From CAZESS01 sp964594625 (GTDB taxonomy: Archaea; Thermoplasmatota; E2; UBA202; DSCA01), in NCBI GenBank assembly GCA_964594625.1, contig CAZQNC010000008.1:1-26116 (forward strand): DNA of 26,116 bases, given 5' to 3'. Below, piece by piece: positions 14,227-22,106 of this stretch; position 1 is the stretch's first letter, and every line of letters starts with the position of its first letter. The notes beneath the pieces are model-generated. The model saw only the letters and a program-made list of their open reading frames with translations, ran no database searches and was not told the origin of the DNA. The translations under genes were made by a program, and so were the position numbers.

Positions 14227-15744
14227 ATGCTGGGACGAATCATTGGCAACACCGTCACCGAAATCGTGTTTCGCTGCCCCTACAGCCGGGAGGTCACCCT
14301 GGGAGAGATCGTGGTCGCCGACGACATGGAAAGAGATGCGCGCTTTTTTCTCAGGGTGGTCGACCTCCGCTACGGGCAGGAGGGCTCCGACCAGTGGGGG
14401 CTTCGCACCGCCGGGGAGATGCTGGCGCTGGACGACGCGGAGCAGGAATACCGGATGCGGGACAAGGAGCGGAGGCTGTTCAAGCTGGCGGTCTGCGCTC
14501 CGCTCGGCATGCTCCGCGACGGCTGCTTCGAGCGACCTCGCATGCTCCCCTCGCATTTTTCAACGGTTCGTCGGGCCGACCCGGACGACTACGCCTTCCT
14601 CAAAGAGCACATGGGCGACATCGAGGTCGGCTGCCTGCGCAGCGGCCAGCAGGACATCGACGTTCCCGTGGCCGTCCGGGGGGAGCTGCTGTCCCATCAC
14701 GTGGGCATCTTCGCCACCACCGGCATGGGGAAAAGCAACCTGATGCGCGTGTTCGCGGCCTCGGTCATGCGGCAGGGCCGGTATGGCCTGCTCATCGTCG
14801 ACCCGCACGGCGAATACTACGACGGCGGCCAGGACAGCAAGGGGCTCCGCCATCATCCCCTGGCGGAGCGGTCGCTGGCCGTGTACTCGCCGCATCATCT
14901 CTCCGGGCCGCACACCACGCTGCAGCTGGCCGCCACCGAGATAACCGTGGGAGATGTGCAAAACATTTTCTCGTTTTCCGACGCGCAGCGCGACGCCCTG
15001 TACGCGCTGGCCGGGCGCTACAAGGAGCGCTGGCTGCTCCGGCTGGCCCGGATGGGCATCGACGAGCTGGTCTACGAGTTCGACCAGAAGATACACGAGT
15101 CGACGTTCGGGGTGCTGCAGCGCCGGGCGGAGCGCATCCTGGCGTCGGGCATCGTGCACACCGATGAGAGCGTGGCGGTGACCGACGACGTGCTGGCCCG
15201 GCTGCAGCGGGGTATGACGGTTCTGGTGGACACCTCCGGGCTCTACGAGTATGAGGAGCTCCTGGTCGGCGTGGTTCTTGCCCGGCGCATCCTGGGCCGT
15301 TACAAGGCATGCTACCGGGACCGGGAGCGGTTCAGCCAGCTGCCGCCCGTCCTGGTGACCATGGAGGAGGCCCAGCGGGTGCTCCGGGAGCGGCAGGGAG
15401 CGTTCGCCCGTATCGCCCGGGAGGGCCGGAAGTTCAAGGTCGGCCTGTGCGCCATCACCCAGCAGCCCCGGCTGATACAGGACGAGCTGCTCTCCCAGTT
15501 CAACACTTTTTTCATCCTCGGGCTGGCCGACGAGGGCGACCGGAACATCATCAGGAGCTCGGCGAAGCAGGATCTTTCCAAGCTGGAGAAAGAGATACAG
15601 ACCCTGGAGGCCGGCGAAGCATTGATAACCTATCCCGGGGCGCCGTTTGCCATCCCCGCCCGGATTCACTGGTACGCCGACTACCTTGAGCAGATAGACG
15701 CGCCGGGCCGGCGGACAGCCCGCCTGGACGAGGACTTTTACTGA
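14227..15744 (+). CDS. herA: HerA bipolar DNA translocase/helicase
   Basis: HerA is a hexameric FtsK-like ATPase that drives NurA to resect DNA ends. The 505-residue protein has an N-terminal HAS-barrel region (IGNTVTEIVFRCP, then GEIVVADD), Walker A ATTGMGKSN (residues 163-171, K169), VDPHGEYYDG, and Walker B PPVLVTMEEAQRV (373-385, E380/E381). ITQQPRLIQDELLSQFNTFF follows, with a likely arginine finger in NIIRSSAKQDLSKL, and a C-terminal ALITYPGAPFAIPARI. The length and motif order match. It is 4 bp after nurA and shares one base (TGATG) with the EamA transporter start, so all three are likely co-transcribed. Confidence 0.95.
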   Translation: MLGRIIGNTVTEIVFRCPYSREVTLGEIVVADDMERDARFFLRVVDLRYGQEGSDQWGLRTAGEMLALDDAEQEYRMRDKERRLFKLAVCAPLGMLRDGCFERPRMLPSHFSTVRRADPDDYAFLKEHMGDIEVGCLRSGQQDIDVPVAVRGELLSHHVGIFATTGMGKSNLMRVFAASVMRQGRYGLLIVDPHGEYYDGGQDSKGLRHHPLAERSLAVYSPHHLSGPHTTLQLAATEITVGDVQNIFSFSDAQRDALYALAGRYKERWLLRLARMGIDELVYEFDQKIHESTFGVLQRRAERILASGIVHTDESVAVTDDVLARLQRGMTVLVDTSGLYEYEELLVGVVLARRILGRYKACYRDRERFSQLPPVLVTMEEAQRVLRERQGAFARIAREGRKFKVGLCAITQQPRLIQDELLSQFNTFFILGLADEGDRNIIRSSAKQDLSKLEKEIQTLEAGEALITYPGAPFAIPARIHWYADYLEQIDAPGRRTARLDEDFY

Positions 15745-16634
15745 TGGAGCTGTCCGGCAAGCATGTGGGCGTTGTTGCGGTGCTGGCCGCCAGCGTGATG
15801 TGGGCCGTTGAGCCCGTTGCCGCCCGGCTTTCCTACGTTAACGCGGACGCATTGCACACCGTGGCCATCAGGGCCGTGGTGGTCGCCGTGGTGGCATTGC
15901 TTTACGTTGCCGTGACACGCCGCGGGGCGCTCCGTGTTTCCCGTCGGGAGCTGCCGCCGCTGGTGTACCTCGCCGTGGTGGGCACGTTGTTCGCCGATGC
16001 ATTGTATCTGCTGGCGCTGCAGCGGACCGCCGTGGTCAACGCGGTGCTCATCGGCCATCTGCAGCCGGTGTTCATCGTCGCCCTGAGCATTCCATTGCTC
16101 AAAAAAGACCGGCTGACCTGGTATGACGCCGGCGGCATCGCGCTGATGATGTTTTCCGCCTGGCTGGTGAGCACCCGGAATCCTTCGCGCGTTGTCTCGC
16201 TCTCATTTGGCACCTGGGGAGACGCGTTCGTGCTGGCGGCCACCGCTGCCTGGGCGTCCACGGCGGTGGCTATGCGGAAATATCTGACCGGGTTGCATGC
16301 GGGTGTCATCACCTTTTACCGCTTCGCTTTTGCCTCGCTCGTCATGCTGGGCTACCTGGCCGTTCGGGATCTGCTCGTCGTCGCCAACGCCTGGCAGGTG
16401 GTGGTCGGCGTCGCTGTCGCCGTGGGTACCATCCTGTACTATGAGGGACTGAAGCGGCTGAAGGCGGCGCAGGTCTCCGCGCTGGAGCTCGCGGCGCCCT
16501 TCTTTGCTGCGATGCTGGCCTGGATGGTGCTGGATGAAGCAGTCACCGGGATGCAGATGGCCGGCCTGGTGTTTCTCTGCCTGGGCGTGCTGCTCCTGGC
16601 CCGCAGGGAACGGCTACCGCAGGAGCCGATGTAG
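15744..16634 (+). CDS. EamA/DMT-superfamily transporter
   Basis: This 296-residue membrane protein has about ten hydrophobic segments in two five-helix EamA repeats, the first covering residues about 10-145, the second about 160-285. Typical traits are the helix-1 motif with VMWAVEPVAAR, the end-of-repeat RTAVVNAVLIGHLQPVF, and the second-half KAAQVSALELAAPFFAAMLAWM. Such proteins export or import metabolites; the substrate cannot be read from sequence. The start ATG overlaps the herA TGA by one base. It stops with TAG at 16632-16634, and the ABC-2-like remnant continues in the same reading frame after it. Confidence 0.88.
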   Translation: MELSGKHVGVVAVLAASVMWAVEPVAARLSYVNADALHTVAIRAVVVAVVALLYVAVTRRGALRVSRRELPPLVYLAVVGTLFADALYLLALQRTAVVNAVLIGHLQPVFIVALSIPLLKKDRLTWYDAGGIALMMFSAWLVSTRNPSRVVSLSFGTWGDAFVLAATAAWASTAVAMRKYLTGLHAGVITFYRFAFASLVMLGYLAVRDLLVVANAWQVVVGVAVAVGTILYYEGLKRLKAAQVSALELAAPFFAAMLAWMVLDEAVTGMQMAGLVFLCLGVLLLARRERLPQEPM

Positions 16635-16655
16635 CTGCCGGCAGTTCTCCGGGGC

Positions 16656-17138
16656 ATGGCCGTCATCTACATGATCGGCTTCAGCTACTACGCCACCGCG
16701 TTCACACAGGGTGGCGACGTCGACCTCGCCGCCTACGGACTGCAGCTCACCGCCCTCGACTACGGGCTCATCGGCCTGTCCCTGTTCATGGCGCTGACCG
16801 CCGGGCTGTCACTGTGCATGGTGCTGGGGCCGTTCGCCAAGAACTACAAGAGCGCGCAGACCCTGACCGTGCCCGTGTCGGTGCTCGCCCTGATACCCAT
16901 GTTCCTGGTCATGTTCCGGGACTTCGCAACGCTGCCCCTGCCATTGAAGGGTCTGCTGTTCGCCATCCCGTTCTCGCATCCCATGATGGCCATGCGGGCG
17001 CTGCTCTTCGACGACTACCTGCTGGTCTTCGCCGGCATCATATATGTGGCATTGTTCGCCGTGGCGTTGATCGCCGTCGCGGTCTGGATATTCGGCACCG
17101 ACCGGCTGCTGACCGGGCGGCTGCAGCGGAAGGGCTAA
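16656..17138 (+). pseudogene. C-terminal half of an ABC-2 type permease, apparently 5'-truncated
   Basis: These 160 residues resemble the last transmembrane segments of NatB/ABC-2 type ABC permeases: a helix ending LCMVLGPFAKNYKSAQTLTV, then helices with VPVSVLALIPMFLVMF, a loop FAIPFSHPMMAMRALLFDDY and a final helix. Full permeases of this type are about 380 residues or more and have an extracytoplasmic domain missing here, and no ABC ATPase is nearby. The upstream frame reaches the EamA TAG stop at once, so no room remains for the N-terminal half. It may be a decaying remnant, or an independently expressed short membrane protein from ATG 16656; no convincing promoter or ribosome binding site is visible. 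Confidence 0.55.
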
Positions 17139-17157
17139 CCTTTTATGGCCTGCCCGA

Positions 17158-17850
17158 ATGAAACCCGTGCGCAACGAATGGAACGCCATCGCCGAAAGCT
17201 TCGACGAAACCAGGCAGCATCCCTGGCGGGAATGCCTGGATTTCATCGCAGTCCATGACGGCACCGGCCTGGACATCGGCTGCGGCAACGGCCGCCACCT
17301 TGCACCGCTCGCCGAGCGATGCAGCAGCGTCATCGGCCTGGACGGCGCCCCCGCCATGGCCGCCGTCGCCCGGCGAAACGTGCAGCGACAGGGCCTGAAC
17401 AACGTCACCGTCGTGGTCGCCGACGCGACGAGGCTACCCGTTGCATCCGATATCGTGGACATCGCGCTGTTCATCGCGGCCCTGCACAACATCCCCGGGC
17501 GCAGACACCGCATCGCCGCCCTCCGGGAGCTCCGGCGCGTTCTCAAACCGGGCAGCAGGGCATTGATATCGGTGTGGTCGAAATGGCAGGACCGCTGGCG
17601 AACGCGCTCACTGCGGCAACTGCTGACACCCTGGAAAACGGCGGGCGACGTCATGGTGCCATGGAAAAAAGACGGCATGCACGTCGAGCGCTTCTACCAC
17701 CTTTACGGCAGAGGGGAACTCCGCCGGGATATCAGGCGGGCCGGGCTTCACGTTTCCCGTATGTGGAGCGTGACGAAGGCGTCGAAGCGTCATCCGGACA
17801 ACCATTTTGCGGTGGTCACAAAAACACCGGAAGCAGCAGCCAGAGAGTAA
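17158..17850 (+). CDS. Class I SAM-dependent methyltransferase, Trm9-like
   Basis: The 230-residue protein fits the tRNA-uridine methyltransferase family around yeast Trm9. It has NEWNAIAESFDETRQHPW near the N-terminus, SAM motif I LDIGCGNGRHL (residues 38-48), motif II VIGLDGAP, motif post-II VVADATRLPV, LFIAALHNI, RRVLKPGSRALISVWS, and VERFYHLYGRGELRRD near the C-terminus. The last and first signatures are what separate Trm9-type enzymes from generic ones. Substrate (wobble uridine) is inference by family. The start is ATG 17158, about 20 nt after a CTTTTATG element. It converges with the DUF131 gene, and their coding ends overlap by 35 bp. Confidence 0.8.
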   Translation: MKPVRNEWNAIAESFDETRQHPWRECLDFIAVHDGTGLDIGCGNGRHLAPLAERCSSVIGLDGAPAMAAVARRNVQRQGLNNVTVVVADATRLPVASDIVDIALFIAALHNIPGRRHRIAALRELRRVLKPGSRALISVWSKWQDRWRTRSLRQLLTPWKTAGDVMVPWKKDGMHVERFYHLYGRGELRRDIRRAGLHVSRMWSVTKASKRHPDNHFAVVTKTPEAAARE

Positions 17851-18199
17851 CTGCCGTTACGATCCCTCCGGCTAGTAATATCCATGCCAGCGTCCGGTCG
17901 CTGGAGATGACGATGGGAACGGGGCCGATGAGGATGAGCCCGCCCGCTTTTGTATCCGTCTGCCGTTCACCTTGGTGACCGGGCGGCATCCGTACGGTCT
18001 CCTGCGAGGAAAGCGCGGTGAACATGACGGAGACGATGGACGAAAAGATGAGGATGACGCCGAGCAGCATCAGCCAGCCGGAGCCGACGACGAATGGAAA
18101 GATGATGAAAATGCCGCCCTCGCCCTCGCCGGTGATAACGCCCAGTATGAGGCAGGCGACGCCGCCGAGGAACAAAATAGGGGGCAGTCTACGTTCCAT
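17816..18199 (-). CDS. DUF131 family membrane protein
   Basis: A 127-residue membrane protein with about three hydrophobic segments (residues about 6-22, 29-60 and 104-125) and a hydrophilic loop in the middle. Near the end of the loop is GGLILIGPVPIVISSD (residues 86-101), which matches the conserved GGxxxIGPxPIxxGSD motif of archaeal DUF131 proteins; the usual GSD is SSD. Function is unknown. The start ATG 18199 overlaps the cis-prenyltransferase stop by 11 bp, so it is in the same minus-strand operon. Its 3' end overlaps the methyltransferase on the other strand by 35 bp. Confidence 0.8.
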   Translation of the reverse strand: MERRLPPILFLGGVACLILGVITGEGEGGIFIIFPFVVGSGWLMLLGVILIFSSIVSVMFTALSSQETVRMPPGHQGERQTDTKAGGLILIGPVPIVISSDRTLAWILLAGGIVTAVTLWLLLPVFL

Positions 18200-19061
18200 A
18201 CCGCCGCTGCCGTTTCTGATACGACTGGATGACGTTCAAAAAATCGGTTTTTTTCAGCGCCGGCCAGTATACATCGGAAAAATAGAGCTCCGCGTAGGCC
18301 AGCTGCCAGAGCAAAAAGTTCGAGATGCGCTCCTCCCCGGAGGTCCGCAGGATAAGGTCGGGGTCGGGGCTTTCGGCCGTGTACAGATACGACGAGATAA
18401 GGTCTTTTTTGACCTCCTCCGGGTCAACGTCGCCGTTTTTCACGTCCCGGGCTATCTGCCGGACGGCTTCCACGATTTCCTCGCGTCCCCCGTAGCCGAT
18501 GGCGATGTTGAAATAATGCTGCTCGTGATCCCGGGTTGCCCCCTCCGCCTCCGAGGCCGCCCTGACGACGTCGTCCGGCAGCACGTCCGTGTCCCCGATG
18601 ACCTTGACCTTGACCTCGTGGTCATGGATGCGGCTGTCCTCGGCCAGCCGCCGCAGGTCCTCGGCGAACAGGCTCATCAAATGCTCGACCTCCCCCGGGG
18701 AGCGCTTGAAGTTGTCCGTGGAAAACGCGAAGACGGTCAGACCCTCGATGCCCACCTCGTGGCACCATTCCACCACCTCCTCCAGCTTGGAGCCGCCGAT
18801 GCGGTGTCCCTCCTGCGGGGAGAGGCCTTCCTCGAAGGCATATCGGCGGTTGCCGTCCATTATCACGGCGAGATGGCGGGGCACCGGATACCGCCGGATG
18901 TCCTCCATCATCTTCTTGGCCCGGATGCGCTGCATCTCCTGCCGGACGAGGCGGAAGAGCTTGTTCTGCTTGAGCTTGTGGATGGCGCTCCGGGCGAAAT
19001 CGGTCTCTATGGCCCGTTCGCCCAGTCGTTCAACGCGCTTCCGCACCGCATCCGTCTTCAT
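18189..19061 (-). CDS. uppS: cis-Prenyltransferase (undecaprenyl diphosphate synthase family)
   Basis: This enzyme adds isopentenyl diphosphate in cis to an allylic diphosphate, making long polyprenyl carriers used for dolichol-type glycosylation in archaea. The 290-residue protein has an N-terminal helical region of about 60 residues, then HLAVIMDGNRRYA (D69), GHRIGGSKLEEVVEWC, LTVFAFSTDNFKRSPGEV, and the C-terminal DLILRTSGEERISNFLLWQ with AYAELYFSDVYWP, all family signatures. ATG 19061 was taken as start; GTG 19067 is also in frame, and GAGGTGA lies just before. A TATTTAAC-type TATA element at 19086-19093 places the transcription start very near the ATG. It is divergent from msrB. Confidence 0.93.
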   Translation of the reverse strand: MKTDAVRKRVERLGERAIETDFARSAIHKLKQNKLFRLVRQEMQRIRAKKMMEDIRRYPVPRHLAVIMDGNRRYAFEEGLSPQEGHRIGGSKLEEVVEWCHEVGIEGLTVFAFSTDNFKRSPGEVEHLMSLFAEDLRRLAEDSRIHDHEVKVKVIGDTDVLPDDVVRAASEAEGATRDHEQHYFNIAIGYGGREEIVEAVRQIARDVKNGDVDPEEVKKDLISSYLYTAESPDPDLILRTSGEERISNFLLWQLAYAELYFSDVYWPALKKTDFLNVIQSYQKRQRRYGT

Positions 19062-19085
19062 GGTCACCTCTCATTTCCATGCCTG

Positions 19086-19093
19086 TATTTAAC
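19086..19093 (-). promoter_or_regulatory. TATA element for the cis-prenyltransferase operon
   Basis: GTTAAATA on the minus strand, about 25-32 nt before ATG 19061. Confidence 0.45.
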
Positions 19094-19115
19094 GTCTTTG
19101 TAATGATTCCGGAAA

Positions 19116-19127
19116 AACATATGTATC
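19116..19127 (+). promoter_or_regulatory. TATA-like element for msrB
   Basis: AACATATGTATC, about 19-30 nt before ATG 19146, in the divergent gap shared with the prenyltransferase promoter. Confidence 0.4.
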
Positions 19128-19145
19128 CCCCCGGGTTGTATCCCC

Positions 19146-19553
19146 ATGGCTCACGAGGAAGCGCTGTCCGGGGAGGAATGGCGCCGGCGGCTGTCCCGCC
19201 GGGGCTATCACGTATTGCGGGAGCGGGGCACCGAGCCCCCGTTCTCCGGGGAATACCACGACCACCACGAGCCGGGCCGCTATGCCTGCGCCGGCTGCGG
19301 CGCCCCCCTGTTTTCATCGGATGAAAAGTTCGACTCGGGTTCAGGATGGCCCAGCTTCACCGCGCCGTTCTCGCCGGAGGCGGTCGAAACCCGTTCGGAT
19401 GACCGCCACGGCATGCACCGCACCGAGGTCCGCTGCAGCAGCTGCGGCGGCCACCTGGGCCACGTGTTCGACGACGGCCCAAAGCCGTCGGGGAAGCGGT
19501 ACTGCGTCAACTCCGCCGCCCTGTCGTTCGAGCCACGGCAAAAGAGTGATTAA
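19146..19553 (+). CDS. msrB: Peptide-methionine (R)-S-oxide reductase MsrB
   Basis: MsrB reduces the R form of methionine sulfoxide in proteins, with thioredoxin or another reductant. The 135-residue protein is a standard single-domain MsrB: RYACAGCGAPLF and VRCSSCGGHLGHVF supply the zinc site C48, C51, C97, C100. SGSGWPSF and a catalytic RYCVNSAAL (C120) follow. The second, resolving cysteine in the usual middle position is not obvious, so recycling may use a variant route. The start ATG 19146 is about 20-30 nt after a TATA-like element. Its stop overlaps the ATG 19553 of the frame of the AlaX-type gene by one base (TAATG). Confidence 0.95.
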   Translation: MAHEEALSGEEWRRRLSRRGYHVLRERGTEPPFSGEYHDHHEPGRYACAGCGAPLFSSDEKFDSGSGWPSFTAPFSPEAVETRSDDRHGMHRTEVRCSSCGGHLGHVFDDGPKPSGKRYCVNSAALSFEPRQKSD

Positions 19554-19573
19554 TGGCGCGGCGTTGTCATCAT

Positions 19574-20287
19574 ATGACCGAGCTGCTCTACATGGACAGC
19601 ATCGAGGCAAACTACGTCAGGGAGTTCGACGCCGTCGTCACCAAGAGCAAAAAAGACTACGTCGCCCTCGACCGAAGCGCCTTCTATCCGGAGGGCGGCG
19701 GCCAGCCCGCCGACACCGGCCTTCTCCGATGGAACGAGCATGAAGCGACGGTGACTCATGTCGCCAAAAAAGGCATCATAAAGCACAGGCTCGACGGAGA
19801 ACGCCCGGTGGAGGGCACCGCGGTACACGGCATCCTTGACTGGGAGCGACGCTACAGGCACATGCAGATGCACACCGCCCAGCACATCATCTCCGGCATC
19901 GTCTACGATCTCTACCAGGCGAGAACGGTGGGCAACCAGATCCATGCAGACCATTCACGCGTCGACTTCAAGCCGGCCTCGTTCACCGACGACGACCTCC
20001 AGGATATCACAGCCCGCTGCAACCAGGTCATCGACACCGACGCAGACGTCACCATCACGGAGGAGGAGCGCTCCAAACTCGAACAGCGCGTCAACCCGGA
20101 GCGATGCAACCTGGACCTGCTGCCGTCGTCGATACAGCATCTCCGCATCGTCGAAATCGAGGGCTTCGACGTCTGCCCCTGCGCCGGCACCCATGTCCGG
20201 AACACGGACGAGATACCGCGCATCTCAAACATAAAGCGGGAGAGCAAGGGCAAGGACACCGAACGCATCGTCTACGGCTTTTCCTGA
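19574..20287 (+). CDS. alaX: AlaX-type alanyl-tRNA editing protein
   Basis: AlaX proteins hydrolyse mischarged Ser- or Gly-tRNA(Ala) in trans. The 237-residue protein has an N-terminal AlaRS-like glycine-rich motif YPEGGGQPADTG (residues 38-49), an editing-site HTAQH (H100, H104) and CPCAGTH (C203, H207) near the C-terminus. These four residues bind zinc. Length fits the medium form (AlaX-M). ATG 19574 gives the family-like MTELLYMD start; ATG 19553 is also possible and overlaps the msrB stop as TAATG, which would add MARRCHH. It probably forms one transcript with msrB, suggesting proofreading and repair of proteins under stress. Confidence 0.88.
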   Translation: MTELLYMDSIEANYVREFDAVVTKSKKDYVALDRSAFYPEGGGQPADTGLLRWNEHEATVTHVAKKGIIKHRLDGERPVEGTAVHGILDWERRYRHMQMHTAQHIISGIVYDLYQARTVGNQIHADHSRVDFKPASFTDDDLQDITARCNQVIDTDADVTITEEERSKLEQRVNPERCNLDLLPSSIQHLRIVEIEGFDVCPCAGTHVRNTDEIPRISNIKRESKGKDTERIVYGFS

Positions 20288-20300
20288 GCGTTCGGCAACG

Positions 20301-20309
20301 CTTTTATAG
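20301..20309 (+). promoter_or_regulatory. TATA box for the secreted papain-family protease
   Basis: CTTTTATAG, about 20-28 nt before ATG 20329, consistent with a leaderless transcript. Confidence 0.55.
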
Positions 20310-20328
20310 CGCCGGGAAATGCAATATC

Positions 20329-22104
20329 ATGTATCCTTTTCCCCGCGCACTGGCCGGCGTAGCCGTCGTGGTTGTGTTGCTCGCCGTGGGGTGGATGCCC
20401 GCGGCGCCGAGCACCACCAGCATGGAAACCGATGAGGCCGGGCTCCCAGACCGATATGACCTCCGGGATGTCCAGGGCAATAGCTACGTGACCTCGGTGA
20501 AAAGCCAGACGGGTGGTACCTGCTGGTGTCACGGGGTGATGGCCTCTGTGGAGGGCAATCTGTTGATGACGGGTACCTGGAATCGTTCCCGGGAGCCGAA
20601 CCTGGCCGAGTATCATCTCGACTGGTGGAACGGCTTCAACCAGTTTTATAACGATGATATCAGTCCGCCGGAGGGCGACGGTCTCGAGGTGCATTACGGC
20701 GGCGACTACCGCGTTGCCTCCGCCTATCTGACCCGGCATGGCGGCGTCTATTCGCCGGCGGCCAACGACGACACCGAATATGACGAGGTCTGGTATTACC
20801 CGCCGCCCGGCCGCTACAACGGCAGCTTCGAACGCTACTACCCCCGCGAGATCGCCTGGTATACCATCGGAGACGACCTGGAGCGTATCGACCGCATCAA
20901 GCAAGCGGTCATGGACCACGGCGTGGTGGGCACCTGCCTGTGCAGCAGCAGCTCGTTCATGGACGACTACGTGCACTATCAGCCCCCGGATGACGACACG
21001 CCCCCGAACCATGCCGTGGCTATCGTCGGCTGGGACGACAGCCTGGAGACGCAGGCGCCCGAGCCCGGCGCCTGGCTCTGCAAGAACAGCTGGGGCAGCG
21101 GCTGGGGCCACGACGGCTACTTCTGGATATCCTACTACGACAAATGGTGCGGCCGGCATCCCGAGATGGGCGCCGTCTCCTACCAGCAGGTGGAACCCAT
21201 GCAGTACGAGCACCTGTACTACCATGACTACCACGGCTGGCGGGACACCATGCGCCGGGCCGGCGACGCCTTCAACGCCTTCACCGCGGCCAACGACACC
21301 CTCGTCCAGGCCGTCGGCTTCTACACCGCAGCCAGCAACGTCTCCTACACCATATCAATCTACGACCGCTTCACCGACGGAGAGCTCCGCGACAGGCTGG
21401 CCAGCGCCGGCGGCACCGCCAGCCATGTAGGCTACCACACCGTCGATGTCGGCCCCGTTGCATTCACCGATGGCGACGACTTCTACCTCCATCTCTCGCT
21501 GTCAGCGGGCGGGCAGCCCTACGACCGGACGTCCGAGGTCCCCGTCCTGCTGGGCTGCCAGCGCCAGGGCACCACGGTCACCTCGACCGCCAGCCGGGGA
21601 GAGAGCTACGTCCGCCTCGGCCAGCGATGGCTCGACGTCACCTATCTCCGTCGGTCAGCCAACTTCTGCATCAAGGGCTTCGCCACCCCGTGGACGCCGA
21701 CCACGCCCGACCTCTCATGCGATGGCTCGCTCAGCTGGACGGACGTCCGCCCCGGCCGCCAGGTCACCGGCTCGTTCACCGTGAACAACGTCGGAGGGCC
21801 ACACTCGGCGCTCGACTGGGAGATAACCGCATGGCCCGACTGGGGGGACTGGACGTTCACGCCGAGCAGCCGGGACAACGTCAAGCCCGCCTGCCCGGCT
21901 TCGGTCGAGGTTACGGTCGAGGTTCCCGATACGGCCAACGCCTCGTATACCGGGACAGTCACCATTGCAAACAGCGAAAACAGCAGCGACACCGCTGCCA
22001 TCCCGGTCAGCGTCGCCACGCCCAAAGCAACGCTGCAGCCCCTGCTTGAGCTGCTGGCGCAGCGCATCCCGCTCCTGCAGAAACTGTTCCACCGCCTGCG
22101 GTAA
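20329..22104 (+). CDS. Secreted C1 (papain-family) peptidase with lectin-like and Ig-like domains
   Basis: A 591-residue exported protease. Residues 1 to about 25 look like a Sec signal peptide. The peptidase core has KSQTGGTCWCHGVMASVEGN with probable oxyanion Q60 and nucleophile C65, PPNHAVAIVGWDD with H228, and CKNSWGSGWGHDGYFWISYY with N253, the papain triad. Residues about 290-460 resemble the lectin-like domain that follows archaeal C1 peptidases (VQAVGFYTAASNVSYTISIY). Residues about 468-565 form an Ig-like domain (SWTDVRPGRQVTGSFTVNNV, DWEITAWPDWGDWTFTP). The end is an amphipathic LLELLAQRIPLLQKLFHRLR. No C-terminal membrane anchor is seen. The usual GSCWAF sequence is GTCWCHG. ATG 20329 follows a TATA box. 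Confidence 0.88.
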   Translation: MYPFPRALAGVAVVVVLLAVGWMPAAPSTTSMETDEAGLPDRYDLRDVQGNSYVTSVKSQTGGTCWCHGVMASVEGNLLMTGTWNRSREPNLAEYHLDWWNGFNQFYNDDISPPEGDGLEVHYGGDYRVASAYLTRHGGVYSPAANDDTEYDEVWYYPPPGRYNGSFERYYPREIAWYTIGDDLERIDRIKQAVMDHGVVGTCLCSSSSFMDDYVHYQPPDDDTPPNHAVAIVGWDDSLETQAPEPGAWLCKNSWGSGWGHDGYFWISYYDKWCGRHPEMGAVSYQQVEPMQYEHLYYHDYHGWRDTMRRAGDAFNAFTAANDTLVQAVGFYTAASNVSYTISIYDRFTDGELRDRLASAGGTASHVGYHTVDVGPVAFTDGDDFYLHLSLSAGGQPYDRTSEVPVLLGCQRQGTTVTSTASRGESYVRLGQRWLDVTYLRRSANFCIKGFATPWTPTTPDLSCDGSLSWTDVRPGRQVTGSFTVNNVGGPHSALDWEITAWPDWGDWTFTPSSRDNVKPACPASVEVTVEVPDTANASYTGTVTIANSENSSDTAAIPVSVATPKATLQPLLELLAQRIPLLQKLFHRLR

Positions 22105-22106
22105 CG

